Notes under the pieces: model-generated
Seen by the model: only the letters and a program-made list of their open reading frames with translations
What the model was told of the DNA's origin: nothing
Database searches by the model: none
Shown here: positions 36,431-47,535 of the stretch, piece by piece
How positions within the stretch are numbered: the first letter of the stretch is position 1
How the letters are laid out: every line of letters starts with the position of its first letter
Program-made: the position numbers and the translations under genes
Origin: Solanum dulcamara
Taxonomy: Eukaryota > Streptophyta > Magnoliopsida > Solanales > Solanaceae
Length of the DNA: 64,000 bases
Assembly: GCF_947179165.1 (NCBI RefSeq)
Contig: NC_077245.1
Span: 49,062,286 to 49,126,285, forward strand
Reading direction: 5' to 3'

Positions 36431-36583
36431 AGAAAGTATAAGCCTTACATACGTATGCCAAAATATGCCAAAAGAAAGAAACGTTAGCTTTACATACTTA
36501 TACCAAAACATGCCAAAAGAAGGAATAACTTTACATACTTATACCAAGACATGCCAAAAGAATGAATAGCTTTACATACCTGT
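36431..36583. repeat. Tandem repeat, about 42-45 bp x 3.5, inside the solo LTR
   Basis: Units of the form AGAAGGAATAACTTTACATACTTATACCAAGACATGCCAAA (about half shown in sense only) begin near 36431, 36473, 36518 and 36559. The last unit turns TTTACATACTT into TTTACATACCT, which makes the GGTATGT donor-like site on the minus strand. Other LTRs of the family have fewer units. Confidence 0.75.
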
Positions 36584-37927
36584 TACGGGTTACTTTTTAT
36601 CCCATTCATCTCGTCTTCCTTTAAACCTAAGTAACATAAAATCAATACGAGTATTAACAATCCTTGGCTTTCCAGCACCTTAGGCTACACCTTAGCATCA
36701 ATATAATCTATTTCCTTAGTCGTTTCCTCGACTAGTTCTTTAGTTTGTTAAGGCGTTAACAAAAATTGGGCAGCACCTCCCCTATAATGTGCCCTATCCG
36801 AATTTCCAATTAGGTCACTAAGACCTACAGCCAACCAACAACAACAACCTGCTGCAATTCATACCAACAATATACAACATAAACTCCAAACGACTTATTC
36901 AAAAATACGATATCTCAATAGGGCGTCTAGCCTTTATTTTGTAACGCCTATAATTATACGCAACGAGGGGTCATGTGGCTTCGACCAGCAGCATCCTAAC
37001 CCACATTAGGACATATTCAGGCCCTGAAACAACAATCCACACCCCTACAGAGCAACTCACAAGAACAACACTTTGTTTTGACAACAATTCAACTATAACG
37101 ACTACAAATTAGTTTATTCCGAACGCCAAGTATTTCTAAGCCATTTTCCTATTTCCAGCCACCAATAGGGCGTGTAACATGATCCATCAGAACACATAAA
37201 GCTCAAATTTAAAGAAGAAACCTTACCTTACGTTAAACTTGTCAAACTCGCCAAAACTATCCAAAATGTGAAATCTGGACAGCTTACTGTTTTATCTTGT
37301 CGCTTCGTTTTGAAGGGGTAATGGAGGGAAATAGGATTTACGTCCTTCATAAAATTTATAGGCATGTGTCTTAGGGTCGCAAAAAATTTCGAATCATCCC
37401 TACATCAATTGTTTACAAAAAGATATGACCAAAATACTTACAGCTGTCCGTGTAGAATTTCCAAAACCAAATCTGAGCAGTACCTCCTCTACACTTCATC
37501 ACCATTTTTCGAGCTGATACAAGTAAAAATGGATTTTGGAGTCTTAATGAAAGTTATATAACCACGAAATACCTTTCCAAATCATATTAAATCACTCTAA
37601 ATGAATCTGTACACAAGAAGTTATACCAATATTACTATCCGCTGTCCCTTCCAAAAACGGGTTTGTAAACTAGAGTTTTCTCTTATTTTCTCTTCCAAAT
37701 TCCAATTGCAAAGCTGGAGTTTTACTTCCATGAAGGTCTTAAAATACATATATACGTATCCACGTACTTAAGGTACACCGTATATAATTAATTCACGGAA
37801 GAAAATTGGAAAACTAACCTTTAAACTTCAAGAACCATGGCTGCCTCTCTAATTCTCTCCCTCACGTTTTGTTTCTTTATGTTGGCTGATGTTTTGATGG
37901 ATAATGAACAGCTTAAGAATCATATAC

Positions 37928-37987
37928 ACATATATATACACCTTTTTAGAAGGTGCCATGTGGCATCCCCCTAGGGTGACACGTGGC
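37928..37987 (-). promoter_or_regulatory. Putative LTR promoter of the solo LTR 35084-38493
   Basis: GACACGTGGC (37978-37987) and GCCATGTGGC (37955-37964) are 23 bp apart and in element direction precede TGTATATATATG (37928-37938). Confidence 0.45.
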
Positions 37988-38498
37988 AGCCTCCTAGGGT
38001 GCCACCTCAACTTATTCGGCCAGTCACAGGCTGCCATGTGGAAGTGTGGGTCCCACCTAGGTGTGTCACCTACTTGCTTGTCACCTGCCTGCTTGTCACC
38101 TGCTTGCTTTGCTTTCATAAGTTCGGAAACTAGTTTTTGCTCCCTTTCGTAGGTTCGTAATCTCATCGCACTTTAAGAGCTTATGTATTCCTTGCTACTT
38201 AGTCTCAACATTTACTCGAGTAGCTTAAGTACGTAAGACCTCCAAGTTGGTATCTTACGCGAGTTAATCGAGTCCTACGACTCATTTCTCGGCCTCCAAC
38301 TCCTTTCGAATTCTTATAACCCTATTACCAATCTTCCTTATTATGAAGCATTTCATTCTCCTTTCCTTGGAGTTATTTGATAGCATTATCAACTATCCAA
38401 CTCACATAACGACTTTTAAGAAACTTAAGAGCCTTCGTAGAAACTTGAGAAGCTTAAGAAGCCTTCTAAGGTTCCAAAGTACGGGATGTAACAGGTAT

Positions 38499-40045
38499 GT
38501 GAGTATTGATTCATGGATACTTTCATCCATGAAGCCTGATCAATTTCTCAAGGTTTTTTTATCAAATTAAAGTATGGTGTTTTATAGATTTTGTGATCTA
38601 TATTCCAATTGCATGAATTTTGATTTAAAATATGATCATTAGTCTTTTTTGATATAAATTGATGGTTATTGAATTAAATTGAAGAGTGTTTCCATAAATT
38701 CTCCTATTTTGATTTTTAGCATTTATGATGTAAATTATGAGTTTTCTGATTTATACTTCTAAAGGATATTATATATATGAATTATGTATGGGCTAATATA
38801 AAGTTTATGATCATGCATGTTTTCAAATCAATTTCATGATTATTATGTAAATTGATCCGGCATTCATGTCATACCCTAATTTCAAGTATAAGTTATGATC
38901 ATGAATTTTCAAGTTATATTCTATGAGAAGTTTTATTTAATGATTTCAAAGGTATTAGTATGAATCTCATTCAAATTGATTATGCATCCAAGTTTTACCC
39001 TAATTTCCAAGTATGAATTATATATATGTATGTATGATTTGTAATGTGGAAGGACAATACCCGCATTTCACTTATGTTATGAAAATGAGCGACTCTATAA
39101 TTTCTAGTCTATGATCATGACTATGATATATAAAATTTATGATCTTATGTTATGTATATATTCCGTAGAATTTGACTTAGCACCAAATGTGGACTTGAGG
39201 TGGGTGCTCGAAGTAAGGGATCCTTATATAAAGTTTCTTATCTCATAACTACGAGCCACCATAGGATTGCCTTTATGGCCTAGCTAGTGGATCTACAAAT
39301 GGCATATGTTCATAATTAGGAGTCTACCTTGGCAAAGTAGCCTCATCGAATTCCATATTATAGCCTGCATGGTCTTATTTTCGGTTATGGTTCCTATCCC
39401 ACATATGTACGTTTCTTTATATTTTAAATGACTAATCTTATTTTTTAATTTACATGATACTCTTATGGTTATTATGCATTGATCTTTCTTAAAGACTACT
39501 TATGATTTTTGACTATTTCTCCTAACATGCTAATTCAAATGGTCATTATTACAAATATGGTTTCTCATTCATTGCATTGCCCCACATACTTAGTACATTC
39601 CAACGTACTAATGCATACTTTTTGCCTACATTGTCTCATAATGTAGGGGTTGAGGTTGAAGATCCTACTTGTCCATGTAACTAGTAGGTATCCTCTATCT
39701 GGTCGTTTTGTGGTGAGTCCTCATTGATCGGGTACTAGTTTCAAGTTGGTTATTATTTTCTTTTTATAAGACTTTTGCTTACGTTGTATATTGAGGGTGA
39801 TCTAGGGCATTTCTTAACCCCCAGCCCATACTCATGTTTAGAGGTATATAGTTGGATATATGTTGAGTGTATGTTGTCATAAAACATTCTCAGATTTTTA
39901 TTCATAGTTTTAGACTCTCTTATGATGTTTTGGATTTTATATTTTTTACCTTATGTATGCTTATGATATGTACAAGAGGCTTTGTTGGAGCCCTTCAGGG
40001 TTACGATTGCCGTATTACGACTAGTCCCTAGGTCGGGTCATGATA
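38499..40045 (+). repeat. 5' LTR of K, piece 3
   Basis: It matches 43281-44267 plus 48053-48634 of the 3' LTR, and carries the uninterrupted sequence of the site used by the solo LTR at 44268. It ends GGTCGGGTCATGATA, the last CA being changed to TA. It lacks 21 bases near 39340 that the 3' LTR keeps at about 44143-44163. Confidence 0.92.
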
Positions 40046-40048
40046 AAC

Positions 40049-40067
40049 TTGGTATCAGAGCACAAGG
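40049..40067 (+). other. Primer binding site of K
   Basis: TTGGTATCAGAGCACAAGG lies three bases after the 5' LTR and matches the initiator tRNA-Met type site without a change. Confidence 0.92.
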
Positions 40068-40264
40068 TTTTCCAAGTGTCCTAGGATGTCCAACATGCCG
40101 CATCAATTAGTCTTATTCATGGGTATGAAGCATTCCATACTTATGAGTAGGAGGCTATGAGGCATCTTAGGAAATTCCCACTTTTTTCATGATACATGTC
40201 GTGCTGTAGAGTGGTACTCTAAGACCTTCCCTTCTAACGATTGTTCTTTATGATTTTTCAGAAT

Positions 40265-41320
40265 ATGCCTCTAAAAAGACAAATCCCTTAAGCTAATGGT
40301 CCTCTTTCCGATCAAGTAACTAATGAGGAGTTTTGGACCGCTATCACTAGGCTAGCTCGTATAGTGGCCAACTAAGGAGTAATGACTCCTCCAAATGTGA
40401 TCACATCGGCCCTCAAGAGTTATAGACTTTATAAGGATGAACCCTCCCAAGTTCCATGGTTTGAAAAGAGATGAGGATCCCCAAGACTTTGTTTATGAGG
40501 TATATAAAGTTATAGATATTATGGAGATATCTTTGGAAGAAAAGGTGGAGACGACGGCCTACCAACTTAAGGGTGTCGCTCGAGTGTGGTTTGACCAATG
40601 AAGGCCGAAAGGGTTGAAAGAGGCCCTATAGATTGAGAGGATTTCAAAGTTACTTTTCTTGACCGTTTATTTACCTTAGAGTTAAGGGAGGCGAAGGTGA
40701 TAGACTTTATCAACTTGAAGCAAGGGAGTATGAGTGTGAGAGAGTATGCCCTTAACTTCATGAAGTTGTCCAAGTATGCTCCGACTTTCGTGTCCGACCC
40801 TCATGCCCGAATGAGTAAGTTCATTTCGGGGGTGTCCAACTTAGTTGCTAGAGAATGCTGAGCTTCTATGGTTATGAAATAAATGGACATATCTGGGTTC
40901 ATGACCTATACTAAATAAATAGAAGGGGAGAAGATGGAAGAGAGAAGGATGAGGGAGTCTAAGAGGGCTCAGTTTGAAGTGGATCTTCTAATGCTAAGAC
41001 CGGTGAGGATATTGGCCATTTTCAACAATGCCAAAGATTCAAATGCCAAGGTTACCCTCGAACTTCCAGACAAAGGTTTGATAAGGATAGGGTTCCATAC
41101 CCTAAGGTCCAAGGTGGAGATGTGAATTCTAGTTGTACTACTCTCCTTACCTGTGCCAAGTGTAAAAGGAATCATAGGGGTAGGTGTTTGATGGGAACGG
41201 GTGCTTATTTTGGATGTGGTAAAATAGGGCATAAGGTCTCTAAATGCCCTAACAAGGGGAGAGAAAAACATTCTCAAGGGCAAGCTACTCAAGGTTGACA
41301 AGCTGAACGAGGTGGCGGCC
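40265..41320 (+). pseudogene. gag of element K, decayed
   Basis: Translation starts MPLKRQIP at 40265 and hits a stop at codon 9. Recognisable blocks follow in shifting frames: NPPKFHGLKRDEDPQDFVYE, ISLEEKVETTAYQLKGVARV and a WFDQ-like segment, the LKQGSMSVREYA block (about 40720-40755) and the C-terminal zinc-binding part. That part reads TCAKCKRNHRGRC (an intact C-x2-C-x4-H-x4-C finger) followed by AYFGCGKIGHKVSKCP, in which the first cysteine of the second finger is tyrosine. Domain order and spacing match the gag of D. Several stops and at least two frameshifts exclude a product. Confidence 0.88.
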
Positions 41321-41324
41321 CGTA

Positions 41325-41530
41325 CCATAATGGGTTGTTTGCACTTCAAGATAGGCAAGAGGTTGAGGACTCTCCCGATGTGGTTATGGGTAAGTTGCGG
41401 GTGTTTGACCTTGATGTTTATATTTTAAATGACCTGGGTGCCACATTATCTTTTCCTACTCCTTACCTTTCTATAAGATTTGATATATGTCCCAAAATCT
41501 TGCTATAGCTCTTTTTGATTAATACCTTTA
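41325..41530 (+). pseudogene. Protease relic of element K
   Basis: NGLFALQDRQEVEDSPDVV is followed by LRVFDLDVYILNDLGATLSF, TPYLSIRFDICP. The aspartic protease active-site triad region, usually DPGA or DSGA in this group, reads DLGA, so the aspartate is kept. Translation stops soon after. Confidence 0.82.
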
Positions 41531-41609
41531 AGTGACTCGGTATTTACGAGTAAGTATGCTAATGATGGGTAGATCATGAGAAATTGATGTTTGATAAGAA
41601 GATAAAGGT

Positions 41610-41720
41610 TCTCTTACAAGGGGGAGATAGAGTATTTCTTTACCAAGGTCGGTTATGTGTCCTAATGTTGAGAGCCTAAGTGAAATGATATTGAGTAAAG
41701 TTCATAGCTCTCGATGGATG
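41610..41720 (+). pseudogene. Pre-integrase segment fused behind the protease of K
   Basis: GDRVFLYQGRLCV, followed in another frame by a segment like the VE.L...IL.EAH.SR.SIHPG linker, belongs just before the integrase zinc finger. It lies only about 100 bases after the protease, so the whole reverse transcriptase and RNase H region is missing. I see no family motif in 41721-42189. Confidence 0.6.
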
Positions 41721-42189
41721 AGTTAGGAAAGATTGGGGAAAGAGTGGGTGTTTCGTATTTTGAAAATTATGGTATGCTTGGTCCATTTGAGGTGATAGAG
41801 GAAGAGCTAGATGAGACCTTGTTGTATAAAATAGATAGGTAAGAATATATTGGTGCAACCTTTGGTAGGAATGAATACCAATGAGGATGTAGAGATGCTA
41901 GGGTAGACACGAAAATTATTAAGTGATATTGACTTCAAGAGAGCCATAAAATGGTTAGAATGGTAAGCTTGAATGTGTGGTTGTACATATATGGAAGATT
42001 GTAGTAGTCTATTGATGACTTCTTGTTAAGGGTTTCAAGCAAGTGTATTAGATTTGTTATAGAACTAGGTTTGAATGTAGTGTTTATGGCATATGGGTGA
42101 ATGTAAGATTCATTGTGTGTTTCTTTATAGGTTTTGAGGTTTGGTGAGTACGGGTAGTAAGGAGTAGTACTCTATTTTCCTATAGTGGT

Positions 42190-42460
42190 GTAGTATCCTA
42201 AGGTATATGTGTCAATGTTTAGGAAGTTTGTGGGTGATCCGAATTCTATGGTGCTAATAGAGAATGTGAGTATTGAAGAGAGTTTGAATTATGAGGAGAT
42301 CGTGATTGAGATTTTAGACCAGCAAGTGAAGAGGTTAAGAAATAAGGACGTATCCGTCAAAGTGTTATGGAGGAATCAACAAGTAGAGAGTGCAACGTGG
42401 GAAGCGGGATCAGACATGATGAAGCTATATCCTTACCTCCTTCCTTTCACTCAAGACTAA
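42190..42460 (+). pseudogene. Integrase C-terminus and chromodomain-like tail of K
   Basis: The open frame reads MFRKFVGDPNSMVLIENVSI, ESLNYEEIVIEILDQQVKRL, RNKDVSVKVLWRNQQVESAT and WEAGSDMMKLYPYLLPFTQ. It contains the ILDQQ start, the KVLWRNQ strand, the TWEA helix and the YPYL end of the chromodomain-like module. The frame stays open for 83 codons, making this the best-preserved copy of the tail. No start signal is implied; it is the end of a lost polyprotein. Confidence 0.88.
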
Positions 42461-42700
42461 AGGTACTAAGTTGCTCATGATCAAATCGATTCCACTTCTA
42501 CGTTTTATTTCCATATGTCATTCATATGCATGCATGATTCATGAAAATAATTTCTCTCAAGGACAATGTTGTATTTTAAGTACAAAGTTTACATGTTCTA
42601 TGCATTTTTCAAGGTGTCCTCATGTCCATGTCGGGTTTCTAAATCCTTGTTCCATGTATTTCCTATATTAGTTGAATCTCATTCGAGGATGAATGTTCCC

Positions 42701-42710
42701 AAGGGGGAGA
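42701..42710 (+). other. Polypurine tract of K
   Basis: AAGGGGGAGA lies three bases upstream of the 3' LTR start. Confidence 0.9.
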
Positions 42711-42713
42711 TAT

Positions 42714-44267
42714 TGTAACACCCCTCAAACATACCCACAAAATACCTTAAAATTGCCTTGGAAATAGGCCGCTCATGTAATGCATTATTCTTAATATTTT
42801 TGGAAAATACGAGTTTGGAATATCGATCAGGGGGTCAAAACCTACGGAAAAATAGTCTCGGTGGATTTTTAGGACCCGTAGAATAGAAAAAAGATTTTTG
42901 AAGAAACCACAAAATAGTGTGGTCCGTGACAGGACCACTTCGCGCACCTGGGAAGCAGTTCTGGCTGAGTTTATCACGACATGTCTGTGTCACGAGCATG
43001 GGAAGGTTTTTTGGCCGAATTTAATTTCATTTTTTTGGGATGTTTTAGACTTTTCCCAAGTTATTAGTTAATGAACCTAGACATTTTTAGGACCTAATTT
43101 CACCCTATAAATTAACCTAAACCTCTAATTCTATTCATTCTTCTACAATTCATCTACCAAATATTTCTCTCTCTACAAAAAGGCTCTCAAGGGTTTCCAT
43201 TGAAGACATCAAGCAATTTCACTCAATTTCTGCATCAAAACTCACAAGTTTTTTCAAATTAATTGGTGTTCTTACTCAAGGTATGTGGGTATTGATTCAT
43301 GGATCCTTTCATCCATGAAGTCCAATCAATTTCTCAAGGTTTTCTATCAAATTAAAGTATGGTATTTTATGGGTTTTGTGACCTCTATTCTAATTGCATG
43401 AATTTTGATTTAAAGTATGATCATGAGTCTATTTTGATATAAATTGATGGTTATTAAATTAAATTGAAGAGTGTTTTCATAAATTCTCATATTTTGATTT
43501 CTAGGGTTCATGATGTAAATTATGAGTATTTTTATTTATACTTCTAAAGGATATTATCTATATGAATTATGTATGAGCTAATATAAAATTTATGATCATG
43601 CATGTTTACAAGTCCATTTCATGATTTTCAAGTAAATTGATCATGTATTAATGTCATACCCTAATTTCAAGTATAAGCTATGATAATGAATTTTTAAGTT
43701 ATATTCTATGAGAAGTTTTATTTAATAATTTCGAAGGTATTATTATGAATCTCATTCAAATTGATTATGCATCCAAGTTTTACCCTAATTTCCAAGTATG
43801 AATTATATATATGTATGTATGATTTGTAATATGGAAGGACAATACCCGCATTTCACTTATATTATGAAAATGAGCGACTCTATAATTTCTAGTCTATGAT
43901 CATGACTATGATATATAAATTTTATGATCTTATGTTATGTATGTATTCCATAGAATTTGACTTAGCACCTAATGTGGACTTGAGGTGGGTGCTCGAAGTA
44001 AGGGATCCTTATATAAAGTTTCTTATCTCATAACTACGTGCCACCATAGGATTGCCTTTATGGCCTAGCTAGTGGATCTACAAATAGCATATGTTCATAA
44101 TTAGGAGTCTACCTTGGCAAAGTAGCCTCCTTATTCTCAATGTAGGGATCATCGGATTCCATATTATAGCCTGCATGGTCTTATTTTCGGTTATGGTTCC
44201 TATCCCACATATGTACGTTTCTTTATATTTTAAATGACTAATCTTATTTTTTAATTTACATGATACT
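42714..44267 (+). repeat. 3' LTR of K, piece 1
   Basis: It starts TGTAACACCCCTCAAA and continues without the H and 35084 insertions seen in the 5' LTR. It is cut after GATACT by the solo LTR at 44268. Confidence 0.95.
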
Positions 44268-47149
44268 TGTCACGACCCAACCCCGTAGGCCGCGACTGGG
44301 GTCCGACCTGGACCCCCCTGTACACATATCTATTAGCTGAGGTCACATTGAATCGTGAATAAGACAATATCATGTAACAGAGCCCCACTAGGCGATAACA
44401 TTTTCATAAACTGTAGCCCTTTTCGTTTGTATCACAACATGACAGGGCACGCAAGCCGACAAGGCTGCCATAACATAATAACATATATCATATATCATGT
44501 AGACCCAGCTTAATCAAACTGACATACACAACCCACATATACATATCTGCAGACCTCTAAACATATAAATGACAACATATGGCGGGACAGGGCCCCCGCC
44601 GTACCCCTGAATGGATAAAACAATTTCTATACATTCGTGGACAGTATCAAAAACTAGGCTCCGATACAATGGAGCCTCTTCCAGCTGAGCTGCATGGAAT
44701 CCTAAGCTGATGGACTCCCAAAATTTGTATCTGTACCTGCGGGCATGAACGCAACCCCCGAGAAAGGGGGTCAGTACGATATGTGTACTGAGTATGTAAA
44801 ACATAATATAATACAACTGGAAGCATATCTGAGATATAGAAATAGGGGATAAGATATCAATTCAGAAACCTGTACCTGTACTTTATGAATTACAAAAACA
44901 TGCATGTTCGAGTCATATGATATAGCCGGCCCTTTCGGGGGTCCGGTGAATCATCTCTGTAAATCATCTCTGTAAAACCATCATGGCCCCAGTGCCATCA
45001 CCACCTTATTACAACACATCATCATATATTTATACACGTATCCTGGCCCTCTATTGAGGGACTCAGTGAATAATGTAGTGAACTGTGCACGAGAACATAT
45101 CCTGGCCCGGGACTCAGGGAAAGATGGGTCACAGTATACACGAGTAGAGTAATGAGCAACTATATGCAATTTAAATCATTATCGAAGACTCAACCGTAGA
45201 AGAAAATTAAGCTATTGTCTGAGAATCAGGATTGTAATGTAATCACCTTAAATGCCCTTTAAATGCCATTAGGGGCTATATTAGCTAGTGTTTTGGGGTC
45301 CTTAGACACGTACTAAAGTAAAGCCAAATTGCTTATGGAACCAGAAACATTTGTTAACATATAGTCTGTAAGACTTGGAGCTTGTATATTTGTTATCTCT
45401 ATAGCATATAACAGTTTCCAGGGAAATAGTTCGACTACTGTAGGAGTTCAATATTCAGAAGTAAATAAGAGATGTTTGAGAATAGAGTTACCCTAGAGCT
45501 CAGATCATATTTAACTTACAACTAAGACAAAGGCATGCCCAAAAGAAGAAAGAGAATAAGCTTTATGTAGTCTGTACTTTGTTTCAGATGACCTTCATAC
45601 ACATATTTCATACCCGACCCATTATAGGGCTCGGTGAGCCACTATGGCATTCAAATCTCACTTTCGTACCAAATACATATCAAGAGAAGGGAAAGATAGT
45701 TTCCCATACACTATTCTTTTAGCACGTAGAAGTCTTAACAGGTAATACTCAATCCTTGTAGGGGCGTTAACACTTAACTGTAGTTAGGGATTATGGGGCA
45801 TACCTAGAGTTCCGGGAATGGAATTATTCCCACACTCCACATACAATTCACTTAAGGCTAAAACTTGCCAAAAGGAAAGAAAGATAATTGTACGTGCTTA
45901 TACCAAAACATGCCACAAGAAAGCTTTACATACCTCTTGGGAGTTACCCTTTATCCTGCTCGCCTCATCGTCTTCTGAACCTATTCAATATAAAGTAATA
46001 CGAATATCAACTACTCTTAACTTTTCAGCATCTGAGGTTACGCCTTAATGTTAATGGAATCTATTTCCTTAGTTGTTTCCTCGGCTAGTCCTTTAGTTTG
46101 TTAAGGCGTTAACGAAAATTGGGCAGCACCTCCCCTATAATGTGCCCTATCCAAATTTACAATTAGGTACCTAATACCTACAGCCAACCAACAACAACAA
46201 CCTGCAGCAATTCATACCAACAATATACAACATACACTCCAAACGACTTATTCAAAAATACGATATCAAAATAGGGCGTCTAGCCTTTATTTTGTGACGC
46301 CTTTAATTATACATAACGAGGGGTCATGTGGCTTCGACTAGAAGCACCCTAACCCACATTAGGACATATTCAGGCCCTGCAACAACAAGCCACACCCCTG
46401 CAGAGCAACTCACAAGAACAACACTTTGTTTCGACAACAATTCAACTATAACGACTACAAATTAGTTTATTCCGAACGCCAAGTATTTCTAAGCCATTTT
46501 CATATTTCCAGCCACCAATAGGGCGTGTAACATGCTCCATCAGAACAAATAAAGCTCAAATTTAAAGAAGAAACCTTACCTTACGTTAAACTTGTCAAAC
46601 TCGCCAAAACTATCCAAAATGTGAAATCTGGACAGTTTACTGTTTCACCTTGTCGCTTCGTTTCGAAGGGGTAATGGAGGGAAACAGGATTTACGTCCTT
46701 CATGAAAGTTATATACATGTGTCTTAGGGTCGCAAATAATTTCGAATCATCCCTACATAAATTTTGTACAAAACGATATGACCAAAATACTCACAGCTGT
46801 CCGTGTAGGATTTCCAAAACCAAATCTGGGCAGTACCTCCTTTACACTTCATCACCCTTTTTGGAGCTGCTACAAGTAAAAATGGATTTTAGAGTCTGAA
46901 CGAAAGTTATCGGCCTCTGAAATACCTTTCCAAAACATATTAAATCATTCGAAACGAAACTGTACACAAGAAGTTATACCCATATTACTAACAATAGTCC
47001 CTTCAAAAAAACGGGTTGGTTAATTATTTCTTAACGTTTTCTCCTTCAACTTTCTCTTATTTCTTTCCAAGTGTAAACTGCAACCATGGTTCCTTAGGCA
47101 TCCTAAGACACATGTATACACCCCCACATGGTTGAAAAACATTGTAGAT

Positions 47150-47440
47150 AATTAATTCACGGAGGAAAATTGAAGAACTCACCTTTAATTCTTCAAAAAC
47201 GTTGCTGCCTTGTTCCTTTTGGTTCTTCACGTTTTTCCTCTCACGTTTCTGTCCAATTTTTCCCAAGTGTACAGCTGAAGAAATGACTTCTTAGTCATCA
47301 TAATATACATATATATGCATATATACATCTCCACGTGCTTAAGGAACACCGTAGCTAATTAATTCACGGAAGAAAATTAGGCAACTTACCTTAAACTTTC
47401 TCCAACCATGGCTGCCTCTTCTCACGTTTTTTTTTCTATG
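47150..47440 (-). repeat. Duplicated leader module in the solo LTR
   Basis: AATTAATTCACGGAGGAAAA at 47150 recurs as AATTAATTCACGGAAGAAAA at 47357, each followed by an ACTCACC/ACTTACC donor-like site and a GTTGCTGCC/ATGGCTGCC segment. The period is about 207 bp. The solo LTR at 57406 has an equivalent pair at 59882 and 60070 (period about 188 bp), while the 5' LTR of A has one copy. Confidence 0.75.
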
Positions 47441-47479
47441 TTAGCTGCTGTTTCTGGATAATGAACAGCTTAAGAAGCA

Positions 47480-47535
47480 TATATACATATATATATGAGG
47501 TGACACGTGTCATCCCCCTAAGGGTGACACGTGTC
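47480..47535 (-). promoter_or_regulatory. Putative LTR promoter of the solo LTR 44268-48047
   Basis: Two perfect GACACGTGTC palindromes (47526-47535 and 47502-47511) are 24 bp apart. In element direction they precede CATATATATATGTATAT (47480-47497). This is the cleanest copy of the block in the window. Confidence 0.55.

Larger units (their letters stand above)
35084..38493 (-). repeat. Solo long LTR in the 5' LTR of K
   Basis: Termini are TGTCATGACCC and GGGATGTAACA, with perfect GGTAT duplications at 35079-35083 and 38494-38498. No internal region or second LTR is present, the product expected from recombination between two LTRs. Splice-donor-like sites lie at 37221-37229 (AAGGTAAGG) and 36574-36582 (ACAGGTATGT). 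Purine boxes lie at 36761-36787 and 37470-37494. Confidence 0.95.

Noticed and set aside
37849..38166. A 105-codon minus-strand frame with KQAGDKQAGDKQ repeats
   Set aside because: The repeats come from the AGGTGACAAGCAGGC tandem words of the LTR U3 region. No homologue is open in the other LTRs.
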